Source: Brumimicrobium sp.
Lineage (GTDB): Bacteria; Bacteroidota; Bacteroidia; Flavobacteriales_D; Crocinitomicaceae
Reading direction: 5' to 3'
Assembly: GCA_023957385.1 (NCBI GenBank)
Contig: JAMLGZ010000001.1
Location: 1 to 64,000 of the forward strand
Length of the DNA stretch: 64,000 nt
The position numbers were made by a program, and so were the translations under genes. A model generated the notes under the pieces. That model made no database searches. It was given only the letters and a program-made list of their open reading frames with translations, and was not told the origin of the DNA. Below, in pieces: positions 17,945-26,029 of this stretch (position 1 is its first letter; every line of letters starts with the position of its first letter).

Positions 17945-19174
17945 TTACGGATATACCAATAACCAATGCGCAAATAAATTGGGGTTTTCTTTGTACTTGG
18001 TTTTCAAGTAGCGCACAGAGGCTTTCTTGAATAAGTCTTTCTCCCATTTTGTCCATTTCAGTAGTCGTGCGTTCAGTTGATTCCACACCATTCGCATATC
18101 ATCTTTCCAAAACTTGTGGTAATAGTTGATAATCCCACGAATGACGGGGTTGATTTCCTTGGCGATTTCTTCCAAGGATTTTCTGCGCTTGTGTAAATTC
18201 ATTTCCCTGAACTTTCGCATGATGCTTGTCTTCGACTTCTGACTTACGCAGATACATGGAATAGATTTCACTTTTCCTGTGCCTTTTGTTTTGTAGGCTC
18301 GTGGACGGATTGTAAAGCCAAGAAAGTCGAACCCTTTGGAGTATTTCGTTTGTGAAAACCCTCTCAAATTGACTATTTTACTTTTGACTTCATGCAACTG
18401 TAATTTACACGATTCCATGCGCTCTTTAATTTGGCGCAACATGAATTGCGCTTGATTCTCGGTTTTGCAATGCACTACAATATCATCTGCATACCTTTCA
18501 AATGGCTTTTCAGGGTGGAACTTATCCATCCATTTATCGAAGACTACATGTAGAAATAAGTTTGCTAAAAGCGGACTAATAACGCCACCTTGTGGAGTTC
18601 CTGAAAGGGTTGGTTTAAAATCTCCCTCTTTCTGTACAATTCCTGCTTTCAACCACCTTTCCACATATAACAAAACCCAATTGTCTGAACAGTAGTGTTT
18701 TAATGCTTTCATCATCAGTTCGTGGTCGATGTTGTCAAAGAAACCTTTGATGTCTAAGTCAATAGCAAAATCATGATTGTATAAATTTGTATATGCTTGT
18801 TCAACGGCTTGATGACAGTTCCGATTGGGTCGGTAACCAAATGAACTGGAATGAAATTTTGGTTCTACTATTCGTTCCAAGTGTTTTCGTACTACTTGTT
18901 GTGCTATACGGTCTAAAATCGTCGGGATACCGAGTAATCGTTCTCCTCCCCCTTTCTTTGGTATAGCAACTTGTTTGACAGCTTTCGGAAAATAACTCCC
19001 TGAGCTTAGGCGGTTCCAGAGCATATAAAGTTCCGTACTTGCGTTTTTCTGCAAATATTCCCAACTCATTTTGTCTATTCCACCACTTCCAGCATTGGAT
19101 TTTACCTCCTTGTATGCTTGCCAAACCATTAATCTGGTTATTGGCTGTGATTTTGTTTCATAATAATTAATCAT
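17945..19174 (-). CDS. ltrA: Group II intron reverse transcriptase-maturase
   Basis: The 409-residue protein copies intron RNA into DNA at the target and assists splicing. RT blocks are complete: GIPTILDRIAQQ near 82-93, SFGYRPNRNCHQAV near 111-124, FFDNIDHE near 145-152, GTPQGGVISPLLANL near 192-206 and the catalytic YADD at 228-231. The maturase X domain (GIIM) spans about 310-390 with INPVIRGIINYYH and KWTKWEKDLF. There is no C-terminal HNH endonuclease, as usual for class C introns, so target entry probably uses single-stranded or folded DNA. All motifs are intact, which suggests that the element is active or recently inserted. Confidence 0.92.
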   Translation of the reverse strand: MINYYETKSQPITRLMVWQAYKEVKSNAGSGGIDKMSWEYLQKNASTELYMLWNRLSSGSYFPKAVKQVAIPKKGGGERLLGIPTILDRIAQQVVRKHLERIVEPKFHSSSFGYRPNRNCHQAVEQAYTNLYNHDFAIDLDIKGFFDNIDHELMMKALKHYCSDNWVLLYVERWLKAGIVQKEGDFKPTLSGTPQGGVISPLLANLFLHVVFDKWMDKFHPEKPFERYADDIVVHCKTENQAQFMLRQIKERMESCKLQLHEVKSKIVNLRGFSQTKYSKGFDFLGFTIRPRAYKTKGTGKVKSIPCICVSQKSKTSIMRKFREMNLHKRRKSLEEIAKEINPVIRGIINYYHKFWKDDMRMVWNQLNARLLKWTKWEKDLFKKASVRYLKTKYKENPNLFAHWLLVYP

Positions 19175-19690
19175 CCCTTTTACGGTTGTAAATTCGTTTG
19201 AAACCTAACATGCTTAGCCCTTCGCTCCATGTTCATTACAAACACTTCAACACTACTACGGCTAAGTCTGCCCCCTACATCTCAAGCACATCCCCTCTTG
19301 TCTGCTTCCTATTTCTATTTTACAGAACGATGTAGAGTTCACTTGTTCCTTAAAACAGCCTATGTATGCGTCTTGCCCACTTAACCCCGGATGCCGTGTA
19401 CCCAGTAAATCAGGTGTCCGGTACACTCTTATCATAGGTACAAACGTAACTACCTATTTTTGACATCGTCTATTGCCCTTACGAGGCTTCATCGTTGGGT
19501 TCACTTTCGTTCAACTCACATACACACACCTACAGAAGTCGTTGCTTCCGTTTTTCTTTGTCGCTCACCACAAAACCGTTTCCTAATCTTGCAGCACAAA
19601 GTGGTTTAATGGCTATTCCTGAAAATCGCCATTGAGAGACCTACTCTCATCTGTTTTAAAGCACCAATCAGCAGACAGCTGATTGTTCAA
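19175..19690 (-). ncRNA. 5' RNA domains I-IV of the group II intron
   Basis: This 516-bp stretch between the intron start and the reverse transcriptase start has no gene. It should fold as intron domains I to IV; a first stem AATCAGC/GCTGATT lies at 19668-19686. Detailed helices were not worked out. Confidence 0.6.
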
Positions 19691-19697
19691 GTCACAC

Positions 19698-19887
19698 ACG
19701 TTTTGGGGCTTTGCGAAGTGGCGGGAAATCGAAGCGGAAAGTTTCGATTTAGACGACACGTAGCAAAAGCCAATTTCTATTTGCTAAATTATGAAAAAAG
19801 CCAATAAAATTGGCTTTTGCGGATTACGAAGCACAGACTTTCAATTTAGCCTTAACCCCGCCATTTTGCAAAACCCTTGTTAGTGGC
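19698..19887. repeat. attC-like hairpin site G, interrupted by the intron
   Basis: The arm GGGGCTTTGCGAAGTGGCGGG pairs with CCCCGCCATTTTGCAAAACCC. The close is CTTGTTAGTGGC. The opening GCTA is 1.9 kb away at 17831-17834 because of the intron. The centre is longer than in other sites and contains its own hairpin, GCAAAAGCCAATTT with AAATTGGCTTTTGC (about 19753-19820). Confidence 0.7.
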
Positions 19888-19930
19888 TGGTGTTATCATA
19901 CGTACGTTTATAGTCTAATGTAGAAGATTC

Positions 19931-20623
19931 TTACCCTGAAGTCATTCCATAAATTTGGATAATCCACTTATTTCCATAGAAAAAATTATTAGAATGAAGA
20001 ACATATATATTTTCTCCAAATTTACTTGGTTTAACTGCGTAATTATTTAAATCGTATGTATTTGGATAATACAATAGTTGATACTCGTGAAAATCTTGAG
20101 TTTTTGATTTAGGTACAATCTCTAAATATTTTATCTTTTTGCCTTCTAAAGAAACAGTGCTGATGTAAAAGGACTCTTTTTCTATTTGTTTATTTAATTC
20201 AAGGACGTTAATTGTGTCGATATTTACATTATTAAACTTTTGAATTATTAAATCTAATTTATTTTCACTGTGTTTAATGAGGTCCTCTATATCAGTATTG
20301 GTTTTTTGAATACTTGAAGGTTGGTTGATGAAAATTGTTTTTTGAAAAAAATCTTTTTTGTAGTTTGTTGAAGCAATAAGAATAATAACTGGCTGGATTA
20401 GCCATAAATATTTCTTTTTTATAAAAGCTAAAATGGTAGGAATGATGATATTGAGAGCTAATAGTATTTTCACTTCAAATCTAATTTCATAATCAGAATA
20501 ACTTGGATTTAGCCATACAGAATATGTTTTCCACGAATAATAATTAGTGAAAGTGAAATATAATAATGCTGAAATTGTTACAATATTCAGTAATAATAAA
20601 ATATTTTTTACCCATTTATGCAT
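19931..20623 (-). CDS. Small membrane protein of unknown function
   Basis: The 230-residue product is not recognised. It starts with a membrane helix (about residues 6-26), followed by two more hydrophobic segments (about 50-66 and 70-86). The C-terminal 140 residues look soluble and probably face the periplasm, with a short beta-rich end (IYVLHSNNFFYGNKWIIQIYG). There are no catalytic motifs. It is the only gene of cassette 7, the last one of the array. Its start lies 76 bp from the cassette end at 20699-20707. The high AT content is similar to the neighbouring cassette 2 gene. Confidence 0.6.
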   Translation of the reverse strand: MHKWVKNILLLLNIVTISALLYFTFTNYYSWKTYSVWLNPSYSDYEIRFEVKILLALNIIIPTILAFIKKKYLWLIQPVIILIASTNYKKDFFQKTIFINQPSSIQKTNTDIEDLIKHSENKLDLIIQKFNNVNIDTINVLELNKQIEKESFYISTVSLEGKKIKYLEIVPKSKTQDFHEYQLLYYPNTYDLNNYAVKPSKFGENIYVLHSNNFFYGNKWIIQIYGMTSG

Positions 20624-20698
20624 TTTCGATTTGTTTTAGGAGTTCAACTATCAGAATCTGTCTTTCGTTGATGTGTTCTCTTACACTTGCCACTAACT

Positions 20699-20785
20699 TA
20701 TTTATACACGTAACATCATCTCGCCCTTCTAACAACCATTTGTCAACTTGGCGCAACTCCGTTTCGTTTTATTTATTGTAAATAT
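20699..20785. other. Right end of the cassette array, possible attI-like or secondary site
   Basis: GCCACTAAC (20699-20707) pairs with GTTAGTGGC at 19879-19887 and ends cassette 7. No hairpin arm follows. On the minus strand the next 70 bp show two further core-like words, GTTACG and GTTAGAAG. A cassette end without a folded partner is what an attI site would give when read in the direction of the cassette genes. The sequence past 20790 is ordinary intergenic DNA leading to ileS. Confidence 0.4.
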
Positions 20786-20869
20786 AAATAATAAAATGTT
20801 AAACCCCAAATGTATCAAATGGACATTCTATCCCATCCAAAGGATGTCTTAACGCTACGATCGTTAGAC

Positions 20870-23800
20870 CTACACTCTCTCCAACTGGATGACAGCATCG
20901 CCTTCTACTTCAATATCTGTAGTATAGCCAGAAGTCTTACCAAATACAATGTCATTTGCTAATACTTCAGAAGAAATATAGGTTTTATTATTGGTAATTG
21001 CATCACTAATTTCTGGAGTGGTGTCTATGGTAATAACAATCTTATCTGTTACTTCAAAACCAGCTTCTTTTCGGAAATTCTGAATACGGTTTACCAATTC
21101 TCGGGCAATTCCTTCTTGCTTTAAGGCAGGAGTAATTGTAATATCCATAGCAACAGTAATTCCTCCTTCAGATGTAACTAACCAACCTGGAATATCGTCT
21201 GTAGTAATCTCAAAATCCTCTAATTCTAAGGAAATTGTCTCACCATTTAAATCACCAGTCCAACCTTTGTTCTTCTCTACGGATGAAATATCAGCATCTC
21301 CCCAAGCTCCAACCATTCCTGCAATTGCCTTCATGTGCTTTCCATATTTTGGACCTATGGTTTTGAAATTTGGTTTTATTTTCTTCTTTAAAACTCCCGT
21401 TACATCTTCTAATAATTCTAGTTCTTTGACATTAATTTCAGATAGAATTAAATTCTGAACGTGCTGTATTCTAGATTTAAAATTCCCATCTAAAATAGGA
21501 ATCATGATTTTTTGGAGCGGCTGACGAACGCGGATATTTTCCTTTTTACGTAAACTCAAAGCCATGGAAGAAACTTGTTGTGCAATTTCCATTTGCTCTT
21601 CTAATTCTTCGTTGATATCAGCTGTATGAACAGTAGGGAAATCGGCTAAGTGAACAGAGTTTACCTTGTGCTTTCCTGTTGTTTTGTTTAAATCGCGGAA
21701 TAATTCGTCACTGTAAAATGGTGCTATAGGGGAACTCAAAATAGCGATTGCTTCCAAACATTCATACAACGTTTGGTAGGCTGCAATTTTATCTTTACTA
21801 TAGTCTCCCTTCCAAAAACGCCTTCTACATAAGCGCACGTACCAATTGGATAAGTGATCATTTACGAAATTTTGTATCAAACGCCCAGCTTTAGTTGGTT
21901 CTAAGGTATCTAATGAATAATCTACTTCTTTAATTAAAGAGTTTAATTTAGAGATGATCCAACGGTCAATTTCTGGTCTTTCTTGTGTTGGGATACGCGC
22001 TTCACTATACGTAAATCCATCAATGTTTGCATATAAAGCAAAGAAAGAATAGGTGTTGTAAAGCGTTCCAAAGAATTTACGCTGTGTTTCTACAATACCA
22101 TCTGTATCAAAACGTAAATTATCCCATGGAGAGGCATTTGTAACCATATACCAACGAGTGGCATCCGGACCATATTTCTCCAAGGTTTCAAATGGATTTA
22201 CAGTATTTCCTTTACTTTTTGACATTTTCTGTCCGTTCTTATCTAATACTAATCCGTTAGAAATAACGCTTTTATAAGCTACAGAATCAAATACGAGTGT
22301 ACCAATTGCGTGTAAGGTATAAAACCATCCTCTGGTTTGATCTACCCCTTCTGCGATAAAATCTCCCGGGAAAGCCTTCTTTGAATCAATGAATTCCTTA
22401 TTTTCAAATGGATAATGCCATTGTGCATACGGCATAGAACCTGAGTCAAACCACACATCAATCAAATCTGATTCACGCTTCATAGGCTTACCAGATTGTG
22501 ATACCAAGGTAATTTGATCCACGTAGTTTTTATGTAAATCTACTTGTTCGTAATTTGCATTCGAGAAATCATCTGGGTTAAAGTCAGCCAATGGATTTTG
22601 AGTCATCACTCCTGCTTTTACTGCTTTCTCACATTCTTCTTTCAACTGACGAATAGAAGAAATACAAATCTCTTCGTCTCCTTCTTCTGTTCTCCAAATA
22701 GGAATTGGAGTTCCCCAATAACGAGAACGCGATAAGTTCCAATCATTTAGGTTTTCTAACCATTTCCCAAAACGACCAGAACCGGTAGATTCAGGTTGCC
22801 AATTGATCGTTTTATTCAATTCAATTAAACGGTCTTTTTGGTCAGATACTTTGACAAACCAAGAATCTAATGGATAGTATAAAACAGGTTTATCTGTTCT
22901 CCAACAATGTGGATAGCTGTGTTCGAATTTTTCTACTTTAAAGGCCTTGTTTTCCTCTTTGAGTTTAATGGAAATCAATACATCTACAGATTTCTCTGGA
23001 GCTTCACCGTCTGCATAGTATTCGTTTTTTACGTACATACCCGCAAATTCTCCCATCTCAGGACGGAATTTACCTTGTAAGTCCACCAAAGGAACAGGAT
23101 TGCCATGCTCATCTGGCACCAACATCGGAGGAACACCTGCTTGTTTAGCCACAAAAGCGTCATCCGCCCCAAAAGTAGGTGCAGTATGTACGATACCCGT
23201 ACCATCTTCTGTAGTTACAAAATCTCCTGAAATCACACGGAAAGCCTCTTGTGGATTTTCCATAGGAAGTGCATACGGCAATAATTGTTCGTAGCGAATT
23301 CCTACCAAGTCAGCTCCTTTAAATGATTTCCCTATCCAGAATGGGATTTTTTTATCTCCTTCTGTATAGTTCTTTAAATCTTCACTGTTTTCAACTTGTT
23401 CATATCCCTTAGAAAATTGCAATCCCACCAATGGTTTTGCTAAAATTACATTAATTGCCTTAAACGTATATTGGTTGAAAGAGCGAACAAGAACGTATTC
23501 AATGTTTTTTCCAACGGTTAATGCTGTATTGGAAGGAAGGGTCCAAGGAGTAGTTGTCCAAGCTAAAAAATGAACATCTTCATTGTTGAATTCCTCTCCA
23601 AAAATCGTTTTACTGTCTTCTTTGACTTTAAATTGTGCCACACAAGACGTATCTTTTACGTCGCGGTAACAACCCGGTTGATTTAATTCATGGGTGGATA
23701 ATCCTGTTCCTGCTTTTGGAGAGTATGGCTGTATCGTATATCCTTTGTAAAGCAAGTTTTTTTGATACATCTGCCCTAACAACCACCATACACTTTCCAT

Positions 23801-24271
23801 ATATTTTGAAGTATAGGTAATATATGGATCGTCCATATCTACCCAATACCCCATTTTCAAAGTCAAATCGTTCCAGATATCGGTGTATTGCATCACCTCC
23901 TTTTTACAAGTAGCATTGTATTCTTCGATAGAGATTTTAGTTCCAATATCTTCTTTGGTGATGCCTAATTTCTTTTCTACCCCTAATTCAACGGGTAAAC
24001 CATGTGTGTCCCAACCGGCTTTTCGGTTCACACGATATCCCTTCAGCGTTTTATAGCGACAAAAAATATCCTTGATAGAGCGCGCCATAACGTGGTGAAT
24101 TCCAGGAAGTCCATTTGCAGAAGGAGGACCTTCAAAGAACACAAACGGCTTGTTTTCATCCCTCGAATCAATGGAAGCTTGGAAGGTCTTTTCTTGTTCC
24201 CATTTCTCCGCAATTCGCTTGGCTACTTCGGGTAAATTCAACCCATTGTATTCAGGATATTTATCACTCAT
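20870..24271 (-). CDS. ileS: Isoleucyl-tRNA synthetase
   Basis: The 1133-residue enzyme charges tRNA-Ile in the cytoplasm. The class I signature PPSANGLPGIHH lies at 49-60 (HIGH equivalent) and KMSKSKGN near 680-687. The editing domain lies between, with GTGIVHTAPTFGADD near 355, and the anticodon-binding domain lies near 800-950. The length and the C-terminal extension with a DUF5915-like part are typical of the eukaryote-like type 2 IleS found in many Bacteroidota, the type that is naturally less sensitive to mupirocin. The start fits the conserved SDKYPEYNGLNLPEVA. It is the first clear core gene right of the accessory array. Confidence 0.97.
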   Translation of the reverse strand: MSDKYPEYNGLNLPEVAKRIAEKWEQEKTFQASIDSRDENKPFVFFEGPPSANGLPGIHHVMARSIKDIFCRYKTLKGYRVNRKAGWDTHGLPVELGVEKKLGITKEDIGTKISIEEYNATCKKEVMQYTDIWNDLTLKMGYWVDMDDPYITYTSKYMESVWWLLGQMYQKNLLYKGYTIQPYSPKAGTGLSTHELNQPGCYRDVKDTSCVAQFKVKEDSKTIFGEEFNNEDVHFLAWTTTPWTLPSNTALTVGKNIEYVLVRSFNQYTFKAINVILAKPLVGLQFSKGYEQVENSEDLKNYTEGDKKIPFWIGKSFKGADLVGIRYEQLLPYALPMENPQEAFRVISGDFVTTEDGTGIVHTAPTFGADDAFVAKQAGVPPMLVPDEHGNPVPLVDLQGKFRPEMGEFAGMYVKNEYYADGEAPEKSVDVLISIKLKEENKAFKVEKFEHSYPHCWRTDKPVLYYPLDSWFVKVSDQKDRLIELNKTINWQPESTGSGRFGKWLENLNDWNLSRSRYWGTPIPIWRTEEGDEEICISSIRQLKEECEKAVKAGVMTQNPLADFNPDDFSNANYEQVDLHKNYVDQITLVSQSGKPMKRESDLIDVWFDSGSMPYAQWHYPFENKEFIDSKKAFPGDFIAEGVDQTRGWFYTLHAIGTLVFDSVAYKSVISNGLVLDKNGQKMSKSKGNTVNPFETLEKYGPDATRWYMVTNASPWDNLRFDTDGIVETQRKFFGTLYNTYSFFALYANIDGFTYSEARIPTQERPEIDRWIISKLNSLIKEVDYSLDTLEPTKAGRLIQNFVNDHLSNWYVRLCRRRFWKGDYSKDKIAAYQTLYECLEAIAILSSPIAPFYSDELFRDLNKTTGKHKVNSVHLADFPTVHTADINEELEEQMEIAQQVSSMALSLRKKENIRVRQPLQKIMIPILDGNFKSRIQHVQNLILSEINVKELELLEDVTGVLKKKIKPNFKTIGPKYGKHMKAIAGMVGAWGDADISSVEKNKGWTGDLNGETISLELEDFEITTDDIPGWLVTSEGGITVAMDITITPALKQEGIARELVNRIQNFRKEAGFEVTDKIVITIDTTPEISDAITNNKTYISSEVLANDIVFGKTSGYTTDIEVEGDAVIQLERV

Positions 24272-24335
24272 AATTTGCTCTTTTTAAAAAGGACTGCAAA
24301 TGTAGTGAATTTTGTTGAAAAACAGAGAGGATATG

Positions 24336-24668
24336 CTACGCCTTCTTTACAAATTCAGATTTCAACGACATAGAACCAAAACCATCTACTTTACAGTCGA
24401 TATTATGGTCATTATCGGGGCGTAAACGAATATTTTTCACTTTTGTTCCTGACTTAATTGGTCTAGGATATCCCTTTACAGGTAAGTCTTTCATAACAAT
24501 TACAGCATCTCCATTTTGTAATTCATTCCCATTGACATCGATAACTTTCCCTTCTTTTTCAAGTTCTTTAGGATCAAACTCATAAAAACATTCTGGACAA
24601 ACAATTAAGTTGTCTTGTTCATACGTGTACTCACAGTTACACTTTGGGCAAGGCATTAAATCATTCAT
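24336..24668 (-). CDS. yjdM: YjdM/PhnA-family zinc ribbon protein
   Basis: The 110-residue cytoplasmic protein has an N-terminal zinc ribbon (CPKC at 7-10 and CPEC at 29-32) and a C-terminal PhnA domain with [14 protein letters not shown] and [11 protein letters not shown]. The family was once linked to phosphonate use through E. coli phnA, but no enzyme activity is established and the gene is not part of the phn operon. The start [10 protein letters not shown] agrees with the family. It stands alone between ileS and the TonB operon, on the same strand, with 35 bp to the latter. Confidence 0.88.
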   Translation of the reverse strand: MNDLMPCPKCNCEYTYEQDNLIVCPECFYEFDPKELEKEGKVIDVNGNELQNGDAVIVMKDLPVKGYPRPIKSGTKVKNIRLRPDNDHNIDCKVDGFGSMSLKSEFVKKA

Positions 24669-24703
24669 ATCTATATTTTTGTTCTAAAGATAAAAATCTT
24701 TTC

Positions 24704-26029
24704 TTACTTATGTAGCTTATATAATCGCGTAGGTCGATATTTATTAGCAAGTGTGATTTCTTTCTTCACATCTCCGTTATCATCTACCGAATAGAATCCA
24801 TTGAATTTACTTTGTTCAATATTTGGAACTGCAATGAATAATTTATCATCTATGATATTAAACACATTGATACGCGGTGAGGCATTGGAAGATGGAATAT
24901 TTAATTTCTTAGCTACTCCCGGATTAGCAGGATCAAATTCGTAATACGACATGGTTACAGCTCCCGGAGATTGATCGGAGTCCAAGAACCCATACGCTCC
25001 TTCAGATACGTGGAGATAGATTTTACCTTTATAGGAAATCATGGATTGTGCAACGCGTTGCGAACCAATAGCCGACTCAATATCTATAGACCAATTGGTA
25101 TCGAAATCAGTTTCTCCACTTTTAATACGGAATACTTTAGATGGATTTCCTTCATTAAACTGATTCCATCCCCAAGAACAGAAATACATATTTCCATTTT
25201 CATCCACAGTGGTCGATTTATTTTCAGATACAAAGAAGCCTACTGTTTTTACTCCGTAATAGGATATAATCTTCTCCACTTGCTGTGAATTAATGTCAAC
25301 TACCGCTAGATAGAAACTCGTTTCGGTTTCACTGATTAGGTTGAATCCAGCTTTCTCAAGAAATACAATACTTACGTACAATTTCCCTTGGTTGGCATCT
25401 AGCACGAGGGATCCGGTACGCACTAAGTTATTACCCGATTCATCCACCCATGTTGCATCAGGTCGAAAGGCTTTTACGGCAGGTTCCAAATCTATCTTTC
25501 CTGTCAGAATCATCTGAGTAGGATCAAATATTTTGATTTTGTATGCGTCTTTCCCTTCGTCGTAGAAATATCCTAAATGCTCATTTACAATGCATAATTG
25601 GCGTGCTGGGAAGAGATTATTTTTAGAAATACTTAGATTATCTTCGATATACATACGGTTATCTACATTGAGTGTCAAACGGAACAAGCCCGGAGTAGAT
25701 GAATATCCTTGTTTATCTTTTGCCAATGAAAACAAATATTGATTCATTGAAAAATGACCTGAAGAAGTGGATGGGTTGGAGTTGATAAACAGATCTTCCT
25801 CTGTAAACAAATCATATTTTTTATCAGGAATCATTTGAGAAAGATTAAAGGCAAAGAAGGTTGTAATATCTTCCGAGGAAGCGTCTTCTGTAGCAATTAC
25901 ATAATTGTATTTGCTAAAATCGGATTTAGGTATATTGTCCTTACTTAGATTTTCCACCTTGCAAGAAGAGAGGATTAAAGCAAGTACAAAAAACAAGCAT
26001 GATATTTTAAGAGCGTATTTAGAATTCAT
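24704..26029 (-). CDS. DUF4374 lipoprotein, probable partner of the TonB-dependent receptor
   Basis: The 441-residue product has a lipobox with cysteine at about residue 23 (LILSSC) followed by KVENL. The body matches the DUF4374 pattern, a beta-propeller-like surface lipoprotein found next to TonB-dependent receptors in Bacteroidota (YVIATEDASS, DATWVDESGNNLVRTGSLVLD, GNMYFCSWGWNQF). It probably helps capture the ligand of the receptor at the cell surface. Its start overlaps the end of the receptor gene by 11 bp, so the two are coupled. The ligand is unknown. Iron chelates are the usual guess for this family, yet the promoter region suggests phosphate control. Confidence 0.8.
   Translation of the reverse strand: MNSKYALKISCLFFVLALILSSCKVENLSKDNIPKSDFSKYNYVIATEDASSEDITTFFAFNLSQMIPDKKYDLFTEEDLFINSNPSTSSGHFSMNQYLFSLAKDKQGYSSTPGLFRLTLNVDNRMYIEDNLSISKNNLFPARQLCIVNEHLGYFYDEGKDAYKIKIFDPTQMILTGKIDLEPAVKAFRPDATWVDESGNNLVRTGSLVLDANQGKLYVSIVFLEKAGFNLISETETSFYLAVVDINSQQVEKIISYYGVKTVGFFVSENKSTTVDENGNMYFCSWGWNQFNEGNPSKVFRIKSGETDFDTNWSIDIESAIGSQRVAQSMISYKGKIYLHVSEGAYGFLDSDQSPGAVTMSYYEFDPANPGVAKKLNIPSSNASPRINVFNIIDDKLFIAVPNIEQSKFNGFYSVDDNGDVKKEITLANKYRPTRLYKLHK

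Larger units (their letters stand above)
17835..19697 (-). mobile_element. Group II intron inserted in the core of attC-like site G
   Basis: Read on the minus strand, the element begins GTGTGAC (19691-19697), matching the GUGYG start of group II introns, and ends in AT (17835-17836). Domain V is a clear 34-nt hairpin at 17875-17908 (GAGCCGTATG ... CGTACGGTTC with a GAGA-type apex), followed by a domain VI stem ACGTAGGGG/CCCTTACGT. Removing the 1863 bp restores AACGTTAGCACC, a perfect core, so the insertion point is GT^TAGCAC. The 5' exon is the folded hairpin of site G. Insertion beside a hairpin and a maturase without endonuclease domain fit class IIC, of which the attC-targeting subset is known. 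Confidence 0.85.
1..20707. mobile_element. Integron-like gene cassette array without integrase
   Basis: Seven hairpin sites bound seven cassettes: 114-1431, 1551-2655, 2773-8677, 8798-14721, 14840-15349, 15469-17834 and 19879-20707. The two ends of each cassette are reverse complements around the TAAC/GTTA core, for example GTTATGCAC with GTGCATAAC. All CDSs run on the minus strand. In integrons the outer half of each core travels with the cassette and produces exactly this pairing. No tyrosine recombinase gene is visible, so by integron terms this would be a cluster of attC-like sites lacking an integrase. The sites differ from textbook attC: the unpaired spacer is 5-6 nt on one arm and 1-2 nt on the other, and extrahelical bases are mostly absent. 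The array continues to the left beyond the window. Confidence 0.65.

Noticed and set aside
18801..19124. 107-codon frame inside the intron
   Set aside because: It is a shifted frame of the intact reverse transcriptase gene.
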